Shown one piece after another: positions 1 through 6,497 of a stretch of DNA of 11,836 bases. Source of the stretch: JBOHCT01 sp050699055 (GTDB lineage: Bacteria; Actinomycetota; Actinomycetes; Streptosporangiales; JBOHCT01). The stretch spans positions 1 to 11,836 of the forward strand of contig JBOHCT010000137.1 in the NCBI GenBank assembly GCA_050699055.1. Reading direction: 5' to 3'. Under the pieces are notes generated by a model. That model ran no database searches. It worked only from the letters and a program-made list of their open reading frames with translations, and was not told the origin of the DNA. Position 1 is the stretch's first letter. Each line of letters opens with the position of its first letter. A program made the translations under genes and the position numbers.

Positions 1-110
1 CTATCGGGTAGGGAAGCCGTTGCCCGCTAGGCGCGCCGAAGCGAGGGGTGTGTATTGGGTATTGAACACATGCTCCTCGCGGAGGCCGGGTTAATTGGGA
101 CTTTCAAATA
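1..110. other. Lower-GC stretch at the truncation point of the binding-protein gene
   Basis: Sequence left of about 110 does not continue the binding-protein family and is less GC-rich than the rest of the window. It contains the near-repeat GTATTG/GGTATTG inside short inverted arms TGTGT...ACACA (about 50-71) and a small CCTC-GCG-GAGG hairpin (about 74-84). It may be the edge of an insertion or rearrangement, but no transposase or terminal repeat can be recognised. Confidence 0.3.
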
Positions 111-626
111 ATCTTCGTTGTAGAAGTTCAGGATGCAGGTCAAATGAAGCTGCACCCCGTAGACCTTGTCGTGGACGGTGTTGCGACGCACCGTGTAGGG
201 CTGCCAGTCCTTCGGGAAGCCCATCTCCTTGCCGTCCTTCTTGACGTAGGAGTCGAGCGGCAGGAGGTCGCCGGTGAGGCCGAACTCCGGGATCCAGCCG
301 CCTGGCTCCTCGACCAGGTCCGGAACATTTCCTGAGGAGAAATCGGCCAGGATCTTCGTACGCAGGTCCGGCCATTGGAACTTCTGCCAGTTGACGGTGA
401 CCCCGTGATCCTTCTCGAACGCGTCGATGACCTGCGCGTAAGCGTCGTAGCTGTGGCCGGCGTTCCAGTAGACATCCACGGTGCCCTCGCCGCCACCCCC
501 GCCCGAGCCGCCGCAGCTCGCCAGGGTCGGGACGGCCAGGCCAGCGGTCGCCGCGGAGCCCGCGAGGCGCAGGAAGCCCCGGCGCGACACCCCCGGAGAA
601 GAAGCCTGCCTCTCGGGACCGGTCAC
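27..626 (-). pseudogene. Truncated sugar ABC transporter substrate-binding lipoprotein
   Basis: This is the N-terminal part of an extracellular solute-binding protein (family 1), the membrane-anchored receptor of a carbohydrate importer. The GTG start at 626 follows a purine-rich GGAGAGG-type ribosome site. Residues 15-37 form a Tat lipoprotein signal: SRRGFLR, a hydrophobic stretch, then lipobox LASC. The mature part shows family features (DVYWNAG, DAFEKDHG, PDLVEEPGGWIPEF, YGVQLHL, NFYNEDYL). Family members usually have about 400-450 residues, but here similarity stops near residue 175. The last roughly 25 codons (27 to about 110) look unrelated and less GC-rich, ending at TAG. The gene is therefore a 3'-truncated remnant, or the junction is an assembly artefact. 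It lies downstream of the broken glycoside hydrolase on the same strand, which fits a former oligosaccharide-use cluster. No permease genes are present. Family call is firm; the sugar is unknown. Confidence 0.8.
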
Positions 627-645
627 TCGCCTCTCCTCTCCTCGG

Positions 646-668
646 GTCGTCCCTTATGACGGGACAAC
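646..668. promoter_or_regulatory. Imperfect inverted repeat upstream of the binding-protein gene
   Basis: GTCGTCCC (646-653) and GGGACAAC (661-668) form an inverted repeat with one mismatch per arm around a 7-bp centre. It lies 20-42 bp before the GTG start at 626, between the glycoside hydrolase remnant and the binding protein. The position suits an operator for a sugar regulator, but no regulator gene is in the window and the site does not match a motif I can name. It could also be a short hairpin after the hydrolase. Confidence 0.35.
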
Positions 669-741
669 GTACTACTCCACGAGCCCCTCGACCCTCTGGG
701 CTCACGGCCTGTACGTCAAGAGTCACAGCCGGTCGTGGCCA

Positions 742-1342
742 CTACGAGGTCCGCGTCGGCCGCGGACCGGTGACCGCCGCGCCGTCCAGCTTGATCGCGG
801 TGACCGAGTGCGCGGGGAAGGTGTAGGTGAAGCGATGGGTCCCCACCTCGATCGTCCGCGTGTCGATCGACACCTTGTCGGGCACCACCCAGCGCGAACT
901 GGTAGTCCAAGGGGTTGTAGGCGCTGCATACGTTGATGTCAGGATCCGCCGCCTTCATCGCCTTGTAGAAGTCGACGAAGCCGTCGTGCGGCCCCGAGGT
1001 GTAGGAGACAGTGATCACGCTGCCCTCGGACGGGATGCCGCCGGGGTAACGCGTAGCCGTGATCCCGGAGTCCACGAACTTACCGAGGAAGCCGGGATCG
1101 GTACGATCGTTCTCAGCGTCCCAGATGCTCGAGCCGCCGTACGGGTAACGGTGGTTGGCGCCGAACACCAGCCGAGGCACGGCGCCCTGGCGGTCCGCGG
1201 GGTCGATCGTGACCGTGGTCGTGGGCTCGCCGGCCGAAGCCGGCGTGGCGGCGACGCCGGACCACGAGAGGCACATCATGCCCCCAGCACGGGACACTGC
1301 GAGGGGCAACGCGAGGGACCGGTTTCTCCAGGGACGCCGCAA
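742..1342 (-). pseudogene. Decayed alpha-L-arabinofuranosidase-like glycoside hydrolase
   Basis: This is the remnant of a secreted glycoside hydrolase resembling alpha-L-arabinofuranosidases (GH51-like clan A enzymes) that release arabinose from plant polysaccharide. A TTG start at 1342 is chosen because AAGGAGG lies 8 bp upstream. A GTG at 1381 in the same frame is the longer alternative. The start is followed by a basic, hydrophobic export signal ending near PASA. Next comes the N-terminal barrel region (VFGANHRYPYGG, ITATRYPGG), then a jump to AMKAADPDINVCSAYN, a stretch normally far downstream. After about position 900 the reading frame changes, and the family-like C-terminus (RWVVPDK, FTYTFPAHSVTAIKLDG) continues in another frame to the TAG at 742. 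About 190 codons remain of an expected 500 or so. The catalytic glutamates are not recognisable, so at least one internal deletion plus a frameshift has removed function. The exact GH family is uncertain. Confidence 0.7.
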
Positions 1343-1350
1343 CGTACGCA

Positions 1351-1357
1351 CCTCCTT
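1351..1357 (-). promoter_or_regulatory. Ribosome binding site deciding the TTG start at 1342
   Basis: The minus strand reads AAGGAGG here, a full anti-16S match 8 bp before the TTG codon at 1342. The in-frame GTG at 1381 and ATG at 1372 lie upstream of this site, so they are unlikely to be the start. Confidence 0.6.
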
Positions 1358-1555
1358 GCGCGTAGGTGTCATCTGCCGCACGACCGGTTTTCTTGGACGT
1401 GGCGCACGCGGACTCCCGAACGATCAGGGTCCATTCCCGGAGCCGCACCCGTCCTCGGTCGGGGGCTTCGCCGCCCAGACGGCTGAACTGTCAAGGGCCG
1501 GACCTTGCGCCGCGGACCGGCTTCGCGAGGGGACGAGAGCATGGTGGGCGAACGC

Positions 1556-3108
1556 TCAGCCGCTGATCGGGACGTTCTTCACCGTCCCGTACCCGCTGAA
1601 GTGGACGTCGACCGCGGCGGTCCCGACCGGGGGAGGGGACACCACGGCCCAGGCGCTCTTCGTCTCGCCTGGGCCGAGGTCGCCGAGCCCGAAGGAGCAC
1701 ACGCAGTGCGACTCGGTGTCGGCCACCACCCAGTACTTCGTGCGGGAGGAGTCTACGAGGTTCACCCAGTAGGCCTCGGAACCGTAGTAGTGGTCGGCGT
1801 AGCCGCCCGCGTAGTCATCTGGGGTACGCGCCCACTGGTCGAGGTCGACGCTCTTCGAGCTGGTGTTGTGGACGGCGAACCGGGCGAGGACGCCGTGGCT
1901 GAGCCGCCGCAGGTCGGTGACCTGGATGCGCAACCCCTTGGTGTACGGCACGCCCCCGGTGACGGGTTCGCCGAGCGTGGTGGCGTCCGGGGACGGCTCA
2001 GCCGCGCCACTGGTGGGTGGCGGACTCGTGTGTCGCGTCACGGTGCGCGTATAGGAGATCTCGACCCGCCGGTTGCGCTTGCGGCCGGCCGGGTTGTCAT
2101 GGCCGTTCCTGCGGTTGGGGGCGACCGGGTTGGCCTCGCCCTTCCCGGCGACGGTGAGCGTGATCCGCGTGCCGGCCAGCCGCTCGCCAACGGCTCCCTT
2201 GACGGCTTCCGCCCGCCTCTTGGACAGCTCCTTGTTGTAGCTCTTCGACCCCTTCGAGTCGGTGTACCCCGTGATCGCGACCGGGCCGTCGGTCTCGGAC
2301 TTGATCCGCCGGGCGACGTAATCCAGCTGAGTGTCGGCGCGCGCGCCGAGCTTCGCCCTGTCAAAGGCGAACAGTACGTCAGACGACACCTCGACGGTGA
2401 CCTTGCCCCTCTGGTCGCGCGCGTGCCTGGCGGAGGAGTCGCTGCGGAACTCCAGAGCGAGCGGATCGCCCCCGTCACGGACCAGCTGGACGGAGGACGG
2501 CTCACCGCTGACCTTCGGCAACCGCGCGTCGGCGCGCCGCTGACCGCTATCTGGTGGGAGATGCCGAGATGCAGGTCCTGGACCGCGACCGTGTCAACCT
2601 CGTCGGGCAACGCATAGGCCGCCCACGCGTAGGCGGGTTCGCCCGGCCGCAGGTCGATCGGTGACGTGTCCAGGTTGGTGCACAGGCACTTGCCTGACTT
2701 CGCCGCTTTTGGCGGGAAGTACTTGCGGCCGGTGCCGAGGTCGACAAGATACTCCCGGGAGAAGGAGGCGTTCCACCATTGGTACGTGGCGTATTGAGTG
2801 CTGTACGGCTTGACGTGGACGACCTCGTTGTCGGTTACGTTCCGCAGCCGGTAGCGGGCGATCGCCATGTCGGAACCCTCGTGCTGCACCGACAGCACGT
2901 CGACAGCCACCGAGCCGTTCGTCAGTGTGGCCAGTGCCTTCGCGTCCGACAGCGCGCCTCCCGACGGCTCGGACGCAGTCGCGGCCCCGCCGGCCGTGGG
3001 CGAGGACGACGCGGGTCCGGAGCGCGCCCTCGTCCCGCCGCCGGAACAGGCTGCCAGCGCGGCCACAAGACCGACCAGCAAGACGACGACGAGCGGCGAG
3101 CGACGCAC
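1556..3108 (-). pseudogene. OmpA-domain lipoprotein with two flanking homologous domains, frameshifted
   Basis: This is a surface lipoprotein predicted to be anchored to the membrane and to bind peptidoglycan. The GTG start at 3108 has GGGAGG 6 bp upstream. Residues 1-21 form a lipoprotein signal with lipobox LAAC. Domain 1 (about 50-190) is a beta-type domain with KCLCTNL. An OmpA-like domain follows (about 215-345) with FAFDRAKL, GYTDSKGS, YNKELSKRRAEAV and RKRNRRVEI, which are the peptidoglycan-contact motifs. The C-terminal domain (about 385-517) resembles domain 1 and has HCVCSFGL. Frame is lost between about 2515 and 2540: the first part ends in ISHQIAVSGAPTRG, and the next frame resumes at LPKVSGEPSSVQL. 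One added base would restore 517 residues. This is either a recent null mutation or a sequencing error. The second frame could restart at TTG 2521, but it has no export signal. Its specific role is unknown. Confidence 0.8.
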
Positions 3109-3114
3109 AGACGA

Positions 3115-3120
3115 CCTCCC
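3115..3120 (-). promoter_or_regulatory. Ribosome binding site of the OmpA-domain lipoprotein
   Basis: The minus strand reads GGGAGG, 6 bp before the GTG at 3108. It selects this start over the open frame extending upstream to 3156, because the lipoprotein signal begins directly after 3108. Confidence 0.6.
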
Positions 3121-3230
3121 GAGTTCGAGGTGCCGCTCGGCCCAGGCGACGCGCACACGACAGGCAGCTCCGAACGGAGGGGACGCGATGCGCCCGCCGG
3201 TGCGCGCCTCCCACGGGCTGGCCGAGGGCG

Positions 3231-3265
3231 GTAACAGGTTACTAGGCTGGTTAATCGTTTGACAA
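3231..3265. promoter_or_regulatory. AT-richer patch with palindrome GTAACAGGTTAC
   Basis: A perfect inverted repeat GTAAC-AG-GTTAC sits at 3231-3242. GGTTA recurs at 3249-3253, and TTGACA lies at 3259-3264. On the minus strand TTGTCA (3265-3260) is followed about 15-16 bp later by TAGTAA/AGTAAC, a loose sigma-70-like promoter about 130 bp upstream of the lipoprotein start. The palindrome overlaps the candidate -10, as an operator might. Evidence is composition and spacing only. Confidence 0.3.
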
Positions 3266-3587
3266 CCGACCCGGCATTGTGGCGGCGGGACCGCCTGCGG
3301 CGGCGCTCGCGCGGCCCGCGCCGATCGACCACGACGGCGGGCGGACGTGCTGGACGATCAGCGTGAACGTCGCCCCCAGCTCGACGAGCAGGCGCAAACG
3401 GCTAGCCGTGGAGCGCCGTCACGACGAAGGCATGCCCGTTGCCGCCGACGCACCGGCGGTTGCGTCGACACCGCCGTTCGGGTTACAGCGGTCGCGGCGG
3501 CTCGGTGCGGGGACGGCGGACGCCCGCGGATCGTAGGTGACCGCAGCCGAGATCGCGTCAAAACACGAGGATGGGGATGGTGGAACG

Positions 3588-4421
3588 GTGCGGGTTGCCC
3601 TGGCCCAGACGGACTGCGTGCTCGGCGACGTGGCGGCGAACCTCGCCCAGGCGGAGCGATGCGTCAAGGATGCCGCGGCGCGTGACGCGGATTTGGTGGT
3701 CTTTCCCGAGCTGAGCCTGAACGGGTACGCGCTCGGGACGCTCTCTCACGACAGCTCGTTGCGCGCCGATGACGACCGGATCGCCGCCCTGTCGGGTCAC
3801 GGGCCCGATGTTGTCGTCGGCTTCCACGAGGATGCCCCGCTGCGTCGCTACAACGCGGCCCCCTATCTGGAGGCGACCGGGACGCGGCACCTCCACCGCA
3901 AGCTGTACCTGCCCAACTACCTGGCGTGGGAGGAGCGCAAGTATGCGAGCCCCGGCCAGTCAATGCGCGCGTACGACACCCGCCACGGCCGTATCGCGAC
4001 GTTGATCTGCAACGACGCGTGGCAGTCGGTCTTGCCGTGGATCGCGGCGCAGGACGGCGCCGAGATGATACTGATCCCCTCCACCAGCGCGTTGGGCGTC
4101 GCGCCCGGTTCCCTCGACACGATCAGCTACTGGGACGACCTCTTGCGGTTCATCGCCCGGATGCAGCAGTGCTGGGTCGTCTTCGTGAACCGCGTGGGCG
4201 ACGAGGCGGGAGCCCGTTTCTGGGGCGGGTCACGGGTCATCGACCCGCTCGGCGGGGTGGTGGCGCAGGCGCCGCGGTGGGACCCGGCGCTCGTCGTCAC
4301 CGACGTGGACCTGCGCGTCGCCCGCCATCGTCGCCGGGAGGTCCCGCTGCTGGCGGAGTTTCGGCTCGGGCTGGTGGCGCGCGAGATCGACCGGCTGATC
4401 CACGAGGGCGGCGACCTGTGA
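3588..4421 (+). CDS. Nitrilase-superfamily carbon-nitrogen hydrolase (amidohydrolase)
   Basis: This is a cytoplasmic hydrolase of C-N bonds (amide, carbamoyl or nitrile type). The 277 residues match the usual length of single-domain members. The catalytic triad is visible: Glu41 in VVFPELSLNGY, Lys105 in HRKLYLPNY and Cys141 in ATLICNDAW. The extra conserved Glu around 115 (WEERKYA) is also present. The GTG start at 3588 is chosen because the protein begins at the family's first strand (VRVALAQTD). A GTG at 3537 is in frame but has a poor ribosome site and adds an unmatched 17 residues. The N-terminus resembles the glutaminase domain of NAD synthetases, but no synthetase domain follows. The IclR regulator starts about 120 bp downstream on the same strand, so both may belong to one catabolic unit. 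Substrate is not determinable. An N-carbamoyl-amino-acid or short-chain amide substrate is possible. Confidence 0.85.
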   Translation: MRVALAQTDCVLGDVAANLAQAERCVKDAAARDADLVVFPELSLNGYALGTLSHDSSLRADDDRIAALSGHGPDVVVGFHEDAPLRRYNAAPYLEATGTRHLHRKLYLPNYLAWEERKYASPGQSMRAYDTRHGRIATLICNDAWQSVLPWIAAQDGAEMILIPSTSALGVAPGSLDTISYWDDLLRFIARMQQCWVVFVNRVGDEAGARFWGGSRVIDPLGGVVAQAPRWDPALVVTDVDLRVARHRRREVPLLAEFRLGLVAREIDRLIHEGGDL

Positions 4422-4498
4422 CCGCCCGTTCTGGGACCCGCTCCCGTGCGGCTAGCCGGCGCTCGACCGGGACGAACAGGCGGCCGTTGCAGATACAA

Positions 4499-4510
4499 CA
4501 ACCATGGTTG
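4499..4510. promoter_or_regulatory. Perfect palindrome, candidate IclR-type operator
   Basis: CAACCATGGTTG is a perfect 12-bp palindrome. It is nested within the looser arms GGCCGTT (4482-4488) and AACGGCC (4516-4522), which are offset from the same centre by a few bases. It lies 33 bp before the preferred GTG start of the IclR gene at 4543 and overlaps the alternative ATG at 4504. IclR regulators bind palindromes and usually control themselves, so autoregulation is a natural reading. A minor leaderless promoter role for the ATACAA stretch just upstream cannot be excluded. Confidence 0.45.
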
Positions 4511-4542
4511 CCATAAACGGCCGTCCAGAGCACCATCGAGTC

Positions 4543-5391
4543 GTGGCGACGGAGAGCTCGACCAGCGTCCAGCGGGCGATCGCGATCCTGGAGGCGCTCG
4601 GTTCCCCCGAGGGGACGCAGCGGCGAGGTCTCGGGGTCGTCGATATCGCGCGCCTGGTCGGCAGGGAGAAGTCCCAGGTGTCACGCACGCTGAAACTGCT
4701 GGCGGAGGCCGGCCTCGCCGATCGTGACCCGGAGACGTTGCGGTACCGGTTGGGCTGGCGGCTGTTCACCCTGGCGGCGAACGCCGGCGAGCAGCGGCTG
4801 CGCTTCGTGGCACCGCCGATCTTGCGACGCCTGGTCGCCGCGGTCAAGGAGCGGGCACATCTGAGCGTCCTCGCGGGGGGCGGCGTGCTGACGGTTCTGT
4901 CGGAGAGCCCGTCGCGGGCGGTCCAGACGGCCGGCTGGGTGGGCCGGGTCACTCCGGTATACTGCACGTCGTCCGGCCGGGCGCTGCTCTTCGACCACGC
5001 GGACGAGGATGTCCGCGCCCTTCTCGAAGGCTTGGACCTCTCCGGGGGAGGACCCAAGGCCCCTCGAGACGTCGGCGACCTACTGGACCGGCTGCGGCGG
5101 GCCCGCGACCGCGGGTACGCGCTGGTGGACGAGGAGTTCGAACCCGACCTCGTGGCCGTCGCCGCGCCTGTCCGTGACGCCCGCGGCCGCGTGGTGGCGG
5201 CACTGAACGTCTCCGCCCCCAAGTTCCGCATGAGCCGTGGTCTGGCTGCGGTCGGCCGTCAGGTCCGGGCCGCCGCCGACCAGCTCTCCCGCTCCCTCAC
5301 CACCGGCCAGGAAACCGGGTCCGGCGACCATGCCTCGGCACGGGCCGCTCGGGCGAGGGGTTCCGTTCCTATCGGCAGGGGGCCCGCGTGA
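4543..5391 (+). CDS. IclR family transcriptional regulator
   Basis: This is a DNA-binding regulator of catabolic genes. The N-terminal winged helix-turn-helix spans about residues 5-75 (SVQRAIAILEAL, VVDIARLVGREKSQVSRTLKLL, YRLGWRLFTLA). An IclR effector-binding GAF-like domain follows (HLSVLAGGGVLTV, TPVYCTSSGRALL, GYALVDEEFEPDLVAVAAPV, VVAALNVSAP). The start is ambiguous. GTG 4543 gives the family-like beginning VATESSTSVQRA and 282 residues, but has only a weak ribosome site. ATG 4504 would add 13 residues and place a perfect palindrome over the start codon. The last 30 or so residues are an Ala/Arg/Gly-rich extension beyond the usual 250-260. The stop overlaps the next gene's GTG by 4 bp (GTGA), so the two are translationally coupled. 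It most likely controls the hydrolase and perhaps the neighbouring amidohydrolase and betaine importer. Confidence 0.9.
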   Translation: MATESSTSVQRAIAILEALGSPEGTQRRGLGVVDIARLVGREKSQVSRTLKLLAEAGLADRDPETLRYRLGWRLFTLAANAGEQRLRFVAPPILRRLVAAVKERAHLSVLAGGGVLTVLSESPSRAVQTAGWVGRVTPVYCTSSGRALLFDHADEDVRALLEGLDLSGGGPKAPRDVGDLLDRLRRARDRGYALVDEEFEPDLVAVAAPVRDARGRVVAALNVSAPKFRMSRGLAAVGRQVRAAADQLSRSLTTGQETGSGDHASARAARARGSVPIGRGPA

Positions 5392-6314
5392 CCGTTCACC
5401 CATTCGCGTTCTTCAGCAGTGGACTACGCCTGGACGCGGACCTGCACCTACCCGACGACGGCGGCGCCGGAGCACCGTACCCGGCGATCATCCCGCTGTC
5501 CGGGTTTCAGGGACTCAAGGTCATCCACCCCGAGCGGTTCGCGCGCGCGTTCGTACCGCGCGGCTACGCCGTGCTGACCTTCGACTACCGGAGCTTCGGG
5601 GACAGCGAGGGCGAGCGCGGCCGTCTCGTCCCGCAGGAATGGGCCGAGGACGCGCGGGCCGCGGTCGACCGGCTCACCGCCACCAGCGAGATCGACCCCG
5701 AACGGATCGCGGTGGTCGGCTGGGGGTTGGGCGGCGGGGTCGCGGTGGCCGCCGCGGCCGACGATCCACGAGTCCGCGCGGTCGCGGCGGTCAACGGGAT
5801 CGGTGACGGCACCCGCTCCACCCGTGCCATGCACGACGAGGTGTCCTGGCGCAGGCTGGTGGACCGCGTCGCGGCCGACCGCGGCCGCCGGGCACGGCTC
5901 GGCCGCTCCGAGGTCACCTCCCCGTGGGACATCGTCCGCCTCGACCTCGACACCGCCACCGACGGCTACGTCGACACTGAGCTCTACCGGGCCCCCGGCT
6001 TCGGAGCGGGCGTGACGTTGGAGTCGGCCGACCGGCTGCTGCGGTTCTCGCCGGAACGGGTCGCCCACCGCATCGCCCCGCGCCCGCTGCTCATCGTGCA
6101 CGGCAGGGAGAACCGCCTGCACCAGCCGGAAGAGGCCAGGTCGCTGTACGACCGCGCGGCCGATCCGAGGCAGCTGGTCCTCCTCGCAGGCTGCGGTCAC
6201 ACCGAGTGGATGTACGACGATCACCCGACCTTTCTCTCCCTGGTCGACCGGCTCGACGACTTCGTCAGGTCGGCACTCGCCATGGAAAGGCGAGCGCGGT
6301 CCCGGGTGGGCTGA
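5388..6314 (+). CDS. Alpha/beta-hydrolase fold protein with altered catalytic residues
   Basis: This 308-residue alpha/beta-hydrolase is translationally coupled to the IclR gene (GTGA overlap). Fold landmarks are clear: strand and oxyanion region PAIIPLSGFQG (about 32-42), LTFDYRSFGDSEG (63-75), the elbow IAVVGWGLGGG (107-117), PRPLLIVHGR (231-240) and GCGHTEW with His271. The elbow reads G-W-G-L-G, so the nucleophile position of GxSxG (residue 113) is Gly, not Ser. The usual acid position after the late strand appears to be Asn242 (GRENRL) instead of Asp. Only the His of the triad is evident. It may be non-hydrolytic (binding, decarboxylase or lyase-like use of the fold) or catalyse by another residue. 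Codon use and frame look normal, so this is not simple decay. The overall sequence recalls dienelactone hydrolase/YcjY-like families. The reaction is unknown. Confidence 0.8.
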   Translation: MTVHPFAFFSSGLRLDADLHLPDDGGAGAPYPAIIPLSGFQGLKVIHPERFARAFVPRGYAVLTFDYRSFGDSEGERGRLVPQEWAEDARAAVDRLTATSEIDPERIAVVGWGLGGGVAVAAAADDPRVRAVAAVNGIGDGTRSTRAMHDEVSWRRLVDRVAADRGRRARLGRSEVTSPWDIVRLDLDTATDGYVDTELYRAPGFGAGVTLESADRLLRFSPERVAHRIAPRPLLIVHGRENRLHQPEEARSLYDRAADPRQLVLLAGCGHTEWMYDDHPTFLSLVDRLDDFVRSALAMERRARSRVG

Positions 6315-6353
6315 GCCGTGGCCTTTCTCCAGCGCATTGCTGGTCGCTGGCCG

Positions 6354-6374
6354 ATCGCGACGGCCGGCCGCGAT
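6354..6374. repeat. Inverted repeat in the gap before the importer operon
   Basis: ATCGCG (6354-6359) and CGCGAT (6369-6374) are inverted around a 9-bp centre that itself contains GGCCGG. A smaller CCAGC/GCTGG hairpin lies at 6329-6343, 15 bp after the hydrolase stop. These could be an operator and a weak terminator respectively, but GC-rich DNA yields such repeats often. Confidence 0.25.
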
Positions 6375-6433
6375 GCGGGACGCGCGAGCCGGGGTCCCCG
6401 CGGAAACGCGACGGTGTCTTCGTGGGGTGAGGT

Positions 6434-6454
6434 CCCGGCAGTCCTGTCGCCGGG
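6434..6454 (+). terminator. Hairpin followed by short T-run upstream of the importer operon
   Basis: CCCGGC (6434-6439) pairs with GCCGGG (6449-6454) around a 9-nt loop. It is followed by CGCTTT and an AT-richer TAAGAT (6460-6465) that could be the -10 of the next operon. It lies 120 bp after the hydrolase stop and about 45 bp before the importer start, so it may end the upstream transcript or attenuate the downstream one. Confidence 0.4.
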
Positions 6455-6497
6455 CGCTTTAAGATAAGCCCATCCAGTGTCGGAGGAAAGGCGGCTC

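Larger units (their letters stand above)
3109..3587. other. Intergenic space between divergent genes
   Basis: About 480 bp separate the OmpA-domain lipoprotein (minus) and the amidohydrolase (plus). Open frames on both strands show low-complexity Arg/Ala/Pro composition typical of random GC-rich DNA, and none has a convincing start or family. The only distinctive part is an AT-richer patch at about 3231-3265, listed separately. The region should hold the divergent promoters, but none can be assigned with confidence. Confidence 0.6.

Noticed and set aside
2500..2560. Programmed ribosomal frameshift in the OmpA-domain lipoprotein
   Set aside because: No slippery heptamer or downstream hairpin was seen. 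A simple one-base loss explains the break.
3259..3287. TTGACA as a plus-strand -35 box for the amidohydrolase
   Set aside because: The sequence 17 bp downstream is GC-only (GCGGCG) with no -10-like hexamer, and the gene starts more than 300 bp away.
3279..3685. Short plus-strand frames in the intergenic space before the amidohydrolase
   Set aside because: There are no good ribosome sites, the composition is random-looking, and one frame runs into the amidohydrolase gene out of frame.
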